From contig CAJVZA010000065.1 in the NCBI GenBank assembly GCA_913009315.1, positions 1 to 11,066 on the forward strand: a stretch of DNA of 11,066 bases. The letters run 5' to 3'. The stretch comes from an uncultured Hippea sp. GTDB lineage: Bacteria; Campylobacterota_A; Desulfurellia; JAADFJ01. Both the position numbers and the translations under genes were made by a program. Below, in pieces: positions 1-7,528 of this stretch (position 1 is its first letter; each line of letters begins with the position of its first letter). Under the pieces are notes generated by a model, which searched no databases, had not been told where the DNA came from, and was given only the letters and a program-made list of their open reading frames with translations.

Positions 1-1014
1 GTTAGAGAGGAAGGGGTTGAAGTGTTTTTAGCCTGTAGAGAAAATGCAATAATCAAACAAAAAGCATTAGAAAATGATATAGAAGTTTTTACGCTACCTT
101 TTAAAGGAAGTTTTGATCCTAAAACATTTTTTAAACTTAAAAAAATTATTAAAAAACATAAAATCGATATAGTAAATACTCATAGCGGCAAAGATACTTG
201 GGTGGGCGGTGCTGCGGCAAAGTTGGCCAGGGTCAAATTTATAAGAACAAGGCATCTGTCAAATAGAATAAATTCCTCAAGGTTGAACTTTATCAATGAA
301 CTGGCAGATCTAATAATTACAACAGGAGAATATGTAAAAAATAGCATGATTAAATATAATCGAATAGATTCCGATAAGATCGTTTCTATTCCGACAGGTG
401 TCGATGAAAAGGTTTTTGACCCTTCAAGATATGATAAAAAGGGAAACAGAAAGCTTTTTGGTGTGAGAAGTGACCAACTTGCTGTTGGAATTTTGGCAGT
501 TCTTAGAAGATTTAAAAGACATGATATCTTTGTAACTGCAGCAGAAGCTATTTCAAAACAATATCCAAATGTTGTTTTTTTAATTGCAGGAGATGGACCG
601 CAAAAGAAAAATATAGAAAATCTCATAAAATTGAAAAATCTTCAGAAACAGGTTAGGATGATTGGATATGTTAGCGAGCCGGCAAAATTTTTATCGGCGA
701 TTGATCTGTTTATGCTTACTTCTGATTCAAATGAAGGGGTACCTCAGGCAATTCTTCAGGCGTTGATGATGGAATTGCCTGTGATTGCTGCAGATGTTGG
801 AAGCATTGGTGATTTGTGGCATAAAAATAATTTCATGCTTATTGAACCCGGAAACCCCGATATGTTAGCTGTGAATGCAGTAAATTTGATAAAAAACAAA
901 GAATTGTGCCGGACCTATAGCAATAGGGCAAGAGACTATGTAGTTAGAAACTTTTCTAAAGCTGTTATGACAAATAAATTACTTCATTCGTATGATAAAA
1001 TCTTAAACAATTGA
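1..1014 (+). CDS. GT4-family glycosyltransferase, 5'-truncated by window edge
   Basis: A GT-B fold retaining glycosyltransferase of family GT4, probably adding a sugar to the LPS core on the cytoplasmic face of the inner membrane. The frame is open to base 1 and reads VREEGVEVFLACRE, so the GTG at 22 is internal and the true start, with the first Rossmann strand, lies upstream. Counting from base 1, an N-domain motif THSGKDTWVG lies near residues 60-69, the interdomain IPTGVD near 131, the AGDGP strand near 196-200, and the donor-site motif EGVPQAILQ from about 245. The usual E-x7-E is E-x7-Q here, a variant I believe also occurs in other EGxPQ-type GT4 enzymes, so I do not read it as inactivation. 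It ends 16 nt before the heptosyltransferase start. Donor and acceptor cannot be told from sequence. Confidence 0.9.
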   Translation, partial: VREEGVEVFLACRENAIIKQKALENDIEVFTLPFKGSFDPKTFFKLKKIIKKHKIDIVNTHSGKDTWVGGAAAKLARVKFIRTRHLSNRINSSRLNFINELADLIITTGEYVKNSMIKYNRIDSDKIVSIPTGVDEKVFDPSRYDKKGNRKLFGVRSDQLAVGILAVLRRFKRHDIFVTAAEAISKQYPNVVFLIAGDGPQKKNIENLIKLKNLQKQVRMIGYVSEPAKFLSAIDLFMLTSDSNEGVPQAILQALMMELPVIAADVGSIGDLWHKNNFMLIEPGNPDMLAVNAVNLIKNKELCRTYSNRARDYVVRNFSKAVMTNKLLHSYDKILNN

Positions 1015-1030
1015 TAAATTTAATTTGACG

Positions 1031-2098
1031 ATGAGGATTCTTTTAATCAAGTTTAGACATATTGGCGATGTTTTGCTTTCGACGCCGTTAATAAAAAATT
1101 TGAGAATTCATTTTCCCGACGCTCAAATTGATTTTGCTTTAAACGAAGATACAAAAGAGATGATAAGTCAAAATCCTGATGTAAATAAAATATTTGCGTA
1201 TGATAGAAAAAGAATAAAAAATGAGGGTATATTATTTCACATCATTGATGAGTATAAATTTATAAGAAAAATAATAAGAAATAAGTATGATCTAATGATA
1301 AATCTTACGGAGGGCGACAGAGGTGCAATTATCTCAAAATTATCCGGCTCAAAAATCAGATTAGGTATCGAATCAAGAAATTCATTGCTGAAACTTTTTC
1401 GTCCATACAGATCATCTATAAAAGAAACGGCGCATATCCATGCTGTTGAACGCGATTTAGAATTTTTAAAGTTAGTTGATCTAAAGCCTAAAGAAAAAAA
1501 GGTGAAGGTTTATTTCAATAATCAGGATTATGAAAAAGCTTCAGATATTCTTAAAAGTGAAAAAATAACAGATTTTATTGTTATTCATCCTGTTTCAAGA
1601 TGGATGTTCAAATGTTGGGATGATGAAAGATTTTCTATGGTTATTGATTATTTACAAAAAGAAGGGCATAGGGTTGTTGTCACAGCATCTCCGGAGCAAA
1701 ATGAATTGGACAGGATTTCAAAAATCCTTTCGTATTGTAATTCGGAGCCACTGAATCTGTCAGGCAAATTAACACTTAAAGAACTTTCGGCATTGATTTC
1801 TATGGCAAAGCTGTTTGTAGGCGTCGATACTGCGCCAATGCATATGGCTGCAGCATTAAATATTCCGGTTATCGCTCTTTTTGGACCAACCGATCCTGTA
1901 ATCTGGGGGCCGTGGGATAACGATTTGGAATATTCAACCTACAAAGATATTCGAGAGGTTCAATGTAACGGCAAACATGTGATAATTCAGTACCCGGGAG
2001 ATAAAATTATTTATAAAAACGGTAAAAAAATTAGCACTGCTATGATGAAGATATTACCTGAAAATATCATACAGCAGATCAACAGGATATCAGATTGA
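1031..2098 (+). CDS. waaQ: LPS core heptosyltransferase, GT9 family (WaaQ/heptosyltransferase III type)
   Basis: Transfers L-glycero-D-manno-heptose from ADP-heptose to the inner core of LPS in the cytoplasm. The opening MRILLIKFRHIGDVLLSTP is a classic GT9 start, with the conserved Asp at residue 13 (catalytic base in WaaC-type enzymes). The C-domain nucleotide-sugar motif VGVDTAPMHMAAA, followed by ALFGPTDP, lies near residues 263-291. The length, 355 aa, is normal. I chose ATG 1031 over an in-frame TTG six bases upstream because the family begins exactly at MRILLIKF; neither has a clear Shine-Dalgarno. The wording of the N-terminus resembles the 'putative heptosyltransferase III' (RfaQ) group more than WaaC or WaaF, but the position of the heptose added is inference. 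It overlaps the next gene by 4 nt (TTGA). Confidence 0.9.
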   Translation: MRILLIKFRHIGDVLLSTPLIKNLRIHFPDAQIDFALNEDTKEMISQNPDVNKIFAYDRKRIKNEGILFHIIDEYKFIRKIIRNKYDLMINLTEGDRGAIISKLSGSKIRLGIESRNSLLKLFRPYRSSIKETAHIHAVERDLEFLKLVDLKPKEKKVKVYFNNQDYEKASDILKSEKITDFIVIHPVSRWMFKCWDDERFSMVIDYLQKEGHRVVVTASPEQNELDRISKILSYCNSEPLNLSGKLTLKELSALISMAKLFVGVDTAPMHMAAALNIPVIALFGPTDPVIWGPWDNDLEYSTYKDIREVQCNGKHVIIQYPGDKIIYKNGKKISTAMMKILPENIIQQINRISD

Positions 2099-3204
2099 AT
2101 ATCTACTACTATCATCCGTTGAACCTTACCTTTTCATCTGCGCAAACCCTTCAGGTGATTAAAGATTATTGCTATTTATCAAAACACAATCATAAAATAT
2201 TCTTCTATGGTTTTTATCAACGCAAAGATGATTTAGATGATATCTTAAATTTTATCAGGGATTACTCCAACGTTACTCTTTTTTATTCTAAGACCAATAA
2301 ATTGAAGGTTAAATTGAAGTTTTTATCAGCTATTTTGAAATCTAACGTTGATAAAATAATTGTAACCAGACATTACAGGAAAACAGGAACGGCTTTTTTA
2401 CTTAAAAAGATTATGAATTTTATAATTTTTCAAGAGATGCATGAAGAATCCTTCATATATCTTTTTAAAAATAGTTCAAAAGATCGATTTAATAAGAGTC
2501 TGCACAAACTTGACGGTGTTATCTTTACAAATATGTCCCAGATACTATTTTACAAGAAAGAGTTTGAAGAAATACCGGATTTTAGGTATATCGTTTTGCC
2601 TAATGGAGTAGAATTTGAAAAGTTTCAAAAAGCCGAAATGTACAAAAATTATATATTAACTTATATAGGCCAATTCAATAGGTGGAAAAATATAGAGCTT
2701 ATTTTTGCGGCACTTAGGTTACTTCCTGAATATTTTACCTTGAGAATTGCAGGAGGAAAAAATGATCCGTCAAGCAAAGAATATATAGATGACCTAACAA
2801 AAAAATATAATCTGAAAGGCAGAATTGACTATAAAGGTTTTGTTAAAAATAGTGAAATTGTTGAGAGAGTGCTTAATTGCTCAAATATTTTGCTGCTTCC
2901 GCTTGGCGATAATATTCAGTCAAAATATTTAACATCGCCAATGAAGCTTTTTGAATATATGGCTACCAAAATACCGATTGTGGCAGTTGATTATCCCTCT
3001 GTTTCATCGATTTTGTGCGAAAAAGATATAATTTTTTTGTCTTATAACAATCCGAAAAATTTTGCCCAACAGATTTTATACGCCGCCAATGCAAAAGATT
3101 TAAACGAACAAATACTGAAAATGAACCGCTGTGTGACAAAATACAGTTATGAAAACAGGAGTAAAAAATACGATGAATTTATCAAAAATTTTAGATCAAA
3201 GTAA
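2095..3204 (+). CDS. GT4-family glycosyltransferase
   Basis: A second GT-B, GT4-type transferase (369 aa) within the LPS cluster. Visible landmarks are the interdomain LPNGVEFEKF (near 168), the C-domain opening YIGQFNRWKN (near 190), the strand RIAGGKNDP, YKGFV (near 247), and the donor-binding motif SPMKLFEYMATKIPIVA near 282-298, whose Glu matches the second Glu of E-x7-E. The N-domain is divergent and gives no substrate clue. The start is TTG at 2095, which shares TTGA with the upstream stop. AGGA at 2084-2087 stands 7 nt before it, and the next in-frame Met is about 145 residues in, inside the fold. It runs 32 nt into the ligase gene. Family is secure; sugar and acceptor are unknown. Confidence 0.88.
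   Translation: MNIYYYHPLNLTFSSAQTLQVIKDYCYLSKHNHKIFFYGFYQRKDDLDDILNFIRDYSNVTLFYSKTNKLKVKLKFLSAILKSNVDKIIVTRHYRKTGTAFLLKKIMNFIIFQEMHEESFIYLFKNSSKDRFNKSLHKLDGVIFTNMSQILFYKKEFEEIPDFRYIVLPNGVEFEKFQKAEMYKNYILTYIGQFNRWKNIELIFAALRLLPEYFTLRIAGGKNDPSSKEYIDDLTKKYNLKGRIDYKGFVKNSEIVERVLNCSNILLLPLGDNIQSKYLTSPMKLFEYMATKIPIVAVDYPSVSSILCEKDIIFLSYNNPKNFAQQILYAANAKDLNEQILKMNRCVTKYSYENRSKKYDEFIKNFRSK
3157..3161 (+). promoter_or_regulatory. Ribosome binding site deciding the O-antigen ligase start
   Basis: AGGAG lies 11 nt before ATG 3173 but downstream of the alternative in-frame ATG at 3149. This favours ATG 3173 (protein beginning MNLSKILD) over the longer reading beginning MKTGVKNT. The site is embedded in the 3' end of the preceding glycosyltransferase. 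Confidence 0.5.
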
Positions 3205-4342
3205 TATAAAGAACTGTTTTATATTATTCTTATATATTTTAGCGTTCTTTTTGCCTTTGTCGGAAGCGGCAAAGCAGATATCTATAGTATTTCTTCTGTT
3301 ATCCGGTTTTATATATATTTTTAAATATAAAAAGGGATTTAAACAGAAAGATTATATTTTATACTTCGGCATAGGATATATATTGGCAAGCTCTGTAAGT
3401 ATCTTGTTTGCATTTGATAAAATTGAGGCATTTCATGGAATGCTTGATGTCTTTAAAATCATTTCGATCTTTTTGATAATAAGAGAGATGAAATTTGAAA
3501 AAAAGGTTATTATAAATTTTGCACTTATTCTATTTTTTTCTTTCTTGATTACTTATATATGGGCGGAATATGATCTTATTAAAGGAATTACCCTTCGTCT
3601 TAAATTGAATTCCATAGGACATTTTAACCACACTGCAATATATATCGGGATAATTTCGATAATTTCTTTGGCGCTATTTACCGCAAAAGAATCGTTTACT
3701 AAAAATTATCGATTTATCAAAATTTTCTCTGCAGTCATCTTTCTTATCTCTTTATATGCAATTTTCGTAGCAGCAAGCAGAGCGATTATGTTTAGCATTC
3801 CATTTATAGCGTTGATGATTCTGTACAATTCCGGATCTTTAGGCAAAAAAGACTTGTTGATTGTTGTACTTTCGGCATTAGTAATAGTTGTTGCTATATA
3901 TTTCAATCATTATACTTTGCAAAAAATCTATGAAGGCATGAATCATTCTTATAGACTACAGTTATGGCAGGCATCTATCGATGCATGGCTTCATCATAAT
4001 ATATTTTTCGGTATAGGAAACGGAAATTCACATTTTATAGATCCGAGAGTGTATGTTCCCAATACTCCATTTCGTCAGATAACACATTCTCATAACACCT
4101 TTATCACGATTCTGCTGGAAAAGGGAATATTCGGATTGATAAGCTATTCGTTATTTATTCTTTTTGTGTTAATTTCATTAATAAAAGAATTCAAAAAGGA
4201 TAAACAGAACTATATAACGGTTATAGCTTTAGCTGTTTATCTGCTAAATATATTGGTTTCTGCTGTCAATACAACATTCCATGATGAAAACGGTTTGTTA
4301 ACGGGAATTTTATGGGCAATAGCGCTTCAGAAAAAAGATTAA
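3173..4342 (+). CDS. waaL: O-antigen ligase / polymerase-like membrane protein (Wzy_C, WaaL type)
   Basis: A polytopic inner-membrane protein of 389 aa with about 11-12 hydrophobic segments. The most likely role is ligating undecaprenyl-linked O-antigen to lipid A-core on the periplasmic face. Typical marks of the Wzy_C (PF04932) superfamily are HFNHTA ahead of a central helix, AASRA near the middle, RLQLWQASIDAW, then GIGNGN, and the large periplasmic loop ending in HSHNTF with H305 and H307 followed by LLEKGIFGL; the HxHN motif is characteristic of the superfamily. Ligase and polymerase share this fold. Its position inside a core-assembly cluster with a heptosyltransferase and a WaaG-like gene favours WaaL, but Wzy cannot be excluded. 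The start follows the AGGAG at 3157; ATG 3149 is an alternative adding 8 residues. Its 3' end overlaps the next gene by 31 nt. Confidence 0.82.
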   Translation: MNLSKILDQSNIKNCFILFLYILAFFLPLSEAAKQISIVFLLLSGFIYIFKYKKGFKQKDYILYFGIGYILASSVSILFAFDKIEAFHGMLDVFKIISIFLIIREMKFEKKVIINFALILFFSFLITYIWAEYDLIKGITLRLKLNSIGHFNHTAIYIGIISIISLALFTAKESFTKNYRFIKIFSAVIFLISLYAIFVAASRAIMFSIPFIALMILYNSGSLGKKDLLIVVLSALVIVVAIYFNHYTLQKIYEGMNHSYRLQLWQASIDAWLHHNIFFGIGNGNSHFIDPRVYVPNTPFRQITHSHNTFITILLEKGIFGLISYSLFILFVLISLIKEFKKDKQNYITVIALAVYLLNILVSAVNTTFHDENGLLTGILWAIALQKKD

Positions 4343-5352
4343 TTTTTGTTCGCCAAAATTATACACCCTTTGGTGGAGCTGAGCGATATCTTGAAAGAGT
4401 TTGTAATCAACTTGAAAAAAACGGTATAAAATACGAAATTATTCATTCGCATGCTCCGGAGTGGCTGCCCTCCTGGCTAAAGGCGCTGTTTTTTAACATT
4501 CAGGTTTGCAGCAATAAGGGCGATAGATTCTATTTTTCACTTGATCGAATAAGCTGTCCTGATATTTATCGGGCGGGTGACGGAGTGCACAGAGCCTATT
4601 TAACAACCAAAAGTTTTAGTTTAAACCCGCTTCATCCTGTATACCTTTATCTTGAAAAAAGATGCTTTAAAAATGCCGGCCTTATCATTGCAAACTCTAA
4701 AATGGTAAAAGAACAAATTATCCGATACTATCATATAAATTCAGATAAAATTAAGGTTATCTACAACGGTATACCCATAAAAGAAAAATTACCTTATGCC
4801 AAAAAAAGACTTTCAAAAGAGTTTAAATTTGATGCTAAAAATAAGGTGATACTTTTTGTCGGAAGCGGATTTGCAAGAAAAGGTGTCAAAGAACTACTGA
4901 TTATTTTATCGAAAATAAAATATAATTTTACAGCTTTTGTAATTGGAAACGAAAAAAGAATGGATAGATATATGAGATTATCCAAAAGCTTGGGTCTTGA
5001 AAAAAGGGTTATTTTTACAGGTACCAGAAAAGATGTTGATCTTTTTTACAGTGCCGGCGATCTGTTTTTGTTTCCAACTCATTACGACCCATTTTCAAAT
5101 TCAGTTCTTGAAGCGATGAGCTTTGAAAATGTAGTATTTACCACCAGACAAAATGGTGCAAGTGAAATTTTAACAAAACCATTTATTATGGATGATCCGC
5201 AAGATTTCTCAATAATATCTATGATAAACAGGTTTTTAACAGATGATGATCTTTTGGCGAAACAACAAGTAGCAAACTCTGAAATAGCAAGAGACTATTC
5301 CATAGAAAAAAACGTTGTAAAAACATTGAAATGGGTTAACATTATTAAGTAG
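4312..5352 (+). CDS. waaG: WaaG-like LPS core glycosyltransferase (GT4)
   Basis: A GT4 transferase of 346 aa resembling WaaG, which adds the first outer-core hexose (glucose in E. coli) to heptose II. Visible features are FVRQNYTPFGGAERYLERV in the N-domain (acceptor-side glycine loop near residues 20-24), RAGDGVHRAYL near 87-97, a motif common in this subgroup, YNGIP between the domains, FVGSGFARKG opening the C-domain, and DPFSNSVLEAM near 259-269, where the usual leading Glu of E-x7-E is Asp and the closing Glu is present. The start ATG lies inside the ligase gene with a weak GGGA upstream. Six to eight residues precede the family's usual start, but no later start codon fits. It closes the LPS cluster 45 nt before cfa. 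The sugar transferred is inferred from family only. Confidence 0.85.
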   Translation: MGNSASEKRLIFVRQNYTPFGGAERYLERVCNQLEKNGIKYEIIHSHAPEWLPSWLKALFFNIQVCSNKGDRFYFSLDRISCPDIYRAGDGVHRAYLTTKSFSLNPLHPVYLYLEKRCFKNAGLIIANSKMVKEQIIRYYHINSDKIKVIYNGIPIKEKLPYAKKRLSKEFKFDAKNKVILFVGSGFARKGVKELLIILSKIKYNFTAFVIGNEKRMDRYMRLSKSLGLEKRVIFTGTRKDVDLFYSAGDLFLFPTHYDPFSNSVLEAMSFENVVFTTRQNGASEILTKPFIMDDPQDFSIISMINRFLTDDDLLAKQQVANSEIARDYSIEKNVVKTLKWVNIIK

Positions 5353-5386
5353 ACATTGCTTTCATCATAATTGTTTGAAAGGTTTC

Positions 5387-5394
5387 AGGAGGTG
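5387..5394 (+). promoter_or_regulatory. Strong ribosome binding site of cfa
   Basis: AGGAGGTG is a near-perfect anti-16S match. The core AGGAGG ends 5 nt before ATG 5398, so this ATG is the start rather than the in-frame TTG at 5371, which lies upstream of the site. Confidence 0.8.
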
Positions 5395-5397
5395 AAA

Positions 5398-6492
5398 ATG
5401 AGTCTTGAAAAATCGAAAGAATTGGCTGGCAAACTTTTATCATCAGCAGGCATAACGATCAACGGGAAAAATAGTTTTGATATACAGATAACCGATGATC
5501 GATTTTACAACATTATATTTTCAAAGGGTGAACTTGGATTTGGTGAATCGTATATGAATGGCTGGTGGGAGTGTGATCACATCGATGAGCTTGTTTATCG
5601 AATACTAAGAGCTCGTCTGGATGAAAAAATAAGAAAAAATCTTGCCGTAATAGTATTGGCCATAAAAACCAGACTGTTTGATCTTCAAACTAAGCATAGA
5701 GCGTTTATCGTCGGCAGAAGACATTATGATCTTGATAATGAACTCTTTAGCCTTATGTTGGACAGCTCTATGAGCTACAGCTGTGCATACTTCAAGGATA
5801 CCGATTCTCTTGATGAAGCGCAGAAAAAGAAGCTTGCGCTTACATGCGGCAAACTTCAGCTGAAACCAGGCATGAAACTGCTCGATATAGGCTGCGGATG
5901 GGGCGGATTGGCAAAATTTGCAGCCGAAAACTATGGCGTTAAGGTTACGGGTGTTACAGTTTCTAAAAATCAGGTTGAATTCGCTAAAGATCTGTGCAAG
6001 GGGCTGCCGGTAGAAATAATTTTTGATGACTACCGGAATATCAAAGGAAAATATGACCGTGTGGTTTCGGTTGGAATGTTTGAGCATGTAGGATATAAAA
6101 ATTATAGAACATTTATGAAGGTTGTTCGCAAGCTGCTTGCTGATGACGGACTGTTTCTGCTTCATACAATTGGGAGCAACTATTCAACTACATTCACGAG
6201 TCCGTGGATTCAAAAATATATCTTTCCAAACGGTATGCTTCCATCGATAAAGCAGATAGGCGAATCAATGGAAGGCCTATTTATTATGGAAAACTGGGAA
6301 AATTACGGACATCACTACTACAAAACATTGATGAGCTGGCATCATAATTTTGTAAAAAATTGGGACAGGATAAAAGATCGATACGGCCAAAGGTTTTTTA
6401 GAATGTGGACATACTATCTTCTATCTTCTGCCGGATCATTCAAGGCTCGCGAAAACCAATTATGGCAGGTTATGCTGTCAAAAGAATCGTAG
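5398..6492 (+). CDS. cfa: Cyclopropane-fatty-acyl-phospholipid synthase
   Basis: Transfers a methylene group from S-adenosylmethionine to the cis double bond of unsaturated acyl chains in membrane phospholipids, acting at the inner face of the membrane. The 364 aa product aligns through its whole length with E. coli Cfa (382 aa), which I recall from memory. The N-terminal lipid-binding domain carries GFGESYMNGWWECD (residues 47-60), and the SAM motif LLDIGCGWGGLA is at 161-172. The residues that bind the catalytic bicarbonate all appear, at a constant offset of 10 from E. coli: C129, E229, H256, I258 and Y307. The C-terminus stops soon after the LWQVMLS block, so it lacks E. coli's short tail. 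It lies 45 nt after the LPS cluster and may be co-transcribed with it. A hairpin plus T-run follows its stop. Confidence 0.97.
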   Translation: MSLEKSKELAGKLLSSAGITINGKNSFDIQITDDRFYNIIFSKGELGFGESYMNGWWECDHIDELVYRILRARLDEKIRKNLAVIVLAIKTRLFDLQTKHRAFIVGRRHYDLDNELFSLMLDSSMSYSCAYFKDTDSLDEAQKKKLALTCGKLQLKPGMKLLDIGCGWGGLAKFAAENYGVKVTGVTVSKNQVEFAKDLCKGLPVEIIFDDYRNIKGKYDRVVSVGMFEHVGYKNYRTFMKVVRKLLADDGLFLLHTIGSNYSTTFTSPWIQKYIFPNGMLPSIKQIGESMEGLFIMENWENYGHHYYKTLMSWHHNFVKNWDRIKDRYGQRFFRMWTYYLLSSAGSFKARENQLWQVMLSKES

Positions 6493-6495
6493 CTT

Positions 6496-6542
6496 CCGGC
6501 TTTATATTAGATAAAATACGATCTAAATTTGGCCGGTTTTAT
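6496..6542 (+). terminator. Probable intrinsic terminator after cfa
   Basis: An inverted repeat begins 4 nt after the cfa stop. CCGGCT (6496-6501) pairs with GGCCGG (6531-6536, one wobble pair), and TTAGAT (6507-6512) pairs with ATCTAA (6521-6526) after a short mismatched interval; the loop is 8 nt. TTTTATT follows at 6537-6543. Position and T-run suit a Rho-independent terminator, although the stem is interrupted. The right arm can also pair downstream (see the repeat at 6533-6566). Confidence 0.6.
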
Positions 6543-6566
6543 TAAGTAGATATACTGGTAAACCGG
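6533..6566 (+). repeat. Inverted repeat competing with the terminator stem
   Basis: CCGGTTT at 6533-6539 is perfectly complementary to AAACCGG at 6560-6566, with a 20-nt loop. The left arm includes the right arm of the terminator hairpin, so in one RNA only one of the two structures can form. It ends 9 nt before the -35 box of the speD promoter, so it would lie in the cfa transcript rather than in the speD leader. Its function is unknown. Confidence 0.45.
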
Positions 6567-6575
6567 AGAATGATA

Positions 6576-6604
6576 TTGACATTTTCGAATCTATCTGCTA
6601 TATC
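6576..6604 (+). promoter_or_regulatory. Sigma70-type promoter for speD-pdaD-speB
   Basis: TTGACA (6576-6581) is a perfect -35 box. After a 17-nt spacer comes TATATC (6599-6604), 4 of 6 to the -10 consensus, preceded by TGC (6596-6598) as an extended -10 element. Transcription would begin near 6611, leaving a leader of only about 30 nt before the speD start. It lies just after the probable cfa terminator, as expected for a new transcription unit. Confidence 0.65.
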
Positions 6605-6624
6605 ACTGAAGTTTAGGAATACAT

Positions 6625-6632
6625 AAAGGAGG
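6625..6632 (+). promoter_or_regulatory. Ribosome binding site deciding the speD start at TTG
   Basis: AAAGGAGG ends only 2 nt before ATG 6635, too close for normal initiation, but 8 nt before the in-frame TTG at 6641, which is optimal. Starting at TTG also puts the catalytic residues on standard SpeD numbering (S63, H68, C83). Confidence 0.65.
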
Positions 6633-6640
6633 AGATGTGG

Positions 6641-7018
6641 TTGAAAAGCTTAGGACGACATCTTTTAGTTGATTATTATGGCTGCAGCAGCACGCTTTTG
6701 AATGATCCGGTTTTGCTGGAAAGATATCTTAAAATGGCGGTAAGCAAATCTGGTGCAACAATTGTTTCATCAACTTTTAGAACATTTGAACCTTACGGTG
6801 TTAGCGGGATAATAATTATAGCAGAATCTCATTTTGCAATACATACATGGCCGGAATACAATTTTGCTTCTATAGATTTCTTTACCTGCGGATGCGGTGT
6901 AGATCCCCAAAGAGCAAACAATTATATTGAGGAAGTTTTGCTTCCGGAGGAATCCGATATAAGAGAAATTGCACGCGGCGATCTCAGCAAAATGAATTTT
7001 CACAAATGTGCAATTTAG
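6641..7018 (+). CDS. speD: S-adenosylmethionine decarboxylase proenzyme, bacterial class 1B
   Basis: A pyruvoyl enzyme that decarboxylates S-adenosylmethionine to give the aminopropyl donor for spermidine-type polyamines, in the cytosol. Read from TTG 6641 it has 125 aa and begins MKSLGRHLLVDYYGC, matching the family's usual opening. Self-cleavage is expected at E62-S63 in AESHFAIHTWPEY, with S63 becoming the pyruvoyl group. H68 (processing) and C83 (in FFTCGCG, proton donor) sit exactly where Thermotoga SpeD numbering has them. An ATG at 6635 would add two residues (MW) but has poor spacing from the Shine-Dalgarno. It is the first gene after the promoter at 6576 and is followed 21 nt later by pdaD. 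No aminopropyltransferase gene lies in the window, so the final polyamine is not defined here. Confidence 0.96.
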   Translation: MKSLGRHLLVDYYGCSSTLLNDPVLLERYLKMAVSKSGATIVSSTFRTFEPYGVSGIIIIAESHFAIHTWPEYNFASIDFFTCGCGVDPQRANNYIEEVLLPEESDIREIARGDLSKMNFHKCAI

Positions 7019-7039
7019 TCTCGATATAGGGAAATTTAT

Positions 7040-7528
7040 ATGAATATATCAAAAAATAATATAATTCCCAATGCGTACTTTATTGTTTCCGGGGCTGGCT
7101 CAGGCTCCTCTGAGTTAAATGCATTTGATTTTGCGCTTCTTGATTCCGGTCTTGGAAATCTCAATTTGGTCAGGATGAGCAGCATATTGCCGCCTTCTGC
7201 CGCAAAAATTGAACCATATAAAATTTCTTACGGCTCTCTTGTTCCGGTTGCGTATGCGTATCAAGTATCAAATAGAATTGGCGAGACTATTTCTGCGGCA
7301 ATTGCCATAGCGTTTCCAACCGATAAAACGCTGCCCGGATTGATTATGGAGTACAGCGGCTTGAATAAATCGGCGGATTTTGCTGAGAAACGTGCTGTCA
7401 AAATGGCAACGGAAGGAATAAGAGGCAGAGGATGGAATGTGGATCATGTGGAGTCAATTTCCAGACAGATGACGGTTGATAAAGATTTTGCTGCTGTTTT
7501 TGCCGCTGTAACTTTATGCTACATTTGA
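7040..7528 (+). CDS. pdaD: Pyruvoyl-dependent arginine decarboxylase
   Basis: Decarboxylates L-arginine to agmatine with a self-made pyruvoyl cofactor, the first step of the agmatine route to putrescine. The protein has 162 aa, close to the 165 aa of Methanocaldococcus jannaschii PdaD. The N-terminal block FIVSGAGSGSSELNAFD (14-30) matches the family. The cleavage site is S47-S48 in VRMSSILPPSA, giving a small beta chain and a pyruvoyl-bearing alpha chain. Downstream, LVPVAYAYQVSN, the IAIAFPTD strand and GLIMEYSG (the Glu probably being the catalytic acid) are all present. AGGGA at 7028-7032 stands 7 nt before the ATG. It overlaps speB by 13 nt, which suits coupled production of agmatine and its hydrolase. 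The family was first known from archaea but also occurs in scattered bacteria, so transfer is possible but not shown. Confidence 0.95.
   Translation: MNISKNNIIPNAYFIVSGAGSGSSELNAFDFALLDSGLGNLNLVRMSSILPPSAAKIEPYKISYGSLVPVAYAYQVSNRIGETISAAIAIAFPTDKTLPGLIMEYSGLNKSADFAEKRAVKMATEGIRGRGWNVDHVESISRQMTVDKDFAAVFAAVTLCYI

Noticed and set aside
180-626. Minus-strand reading frame (148 codons) opposite the first glycosyltransferase
   Set aside because: It lies wholly within a well-supported GT4 gene, and its peptide shows no family features.
5605-6165. Long minus-strand reading frame (186 codons) opposite cfa
   Set aside because: Cfa is full length with all active-site residues; the antisense frame shows no motif or ribosome site and is a shadow.
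5342-6550. Direct repeat TTATTAAGTAGA at 5342-5353 and 6539-6550, flanking cfa, as a possible insertion scar
   Set aside because: A 12-base match is expected several times by chance in 11 kb of AT-rich DNA, and no transposase or inverted ends accompany it.
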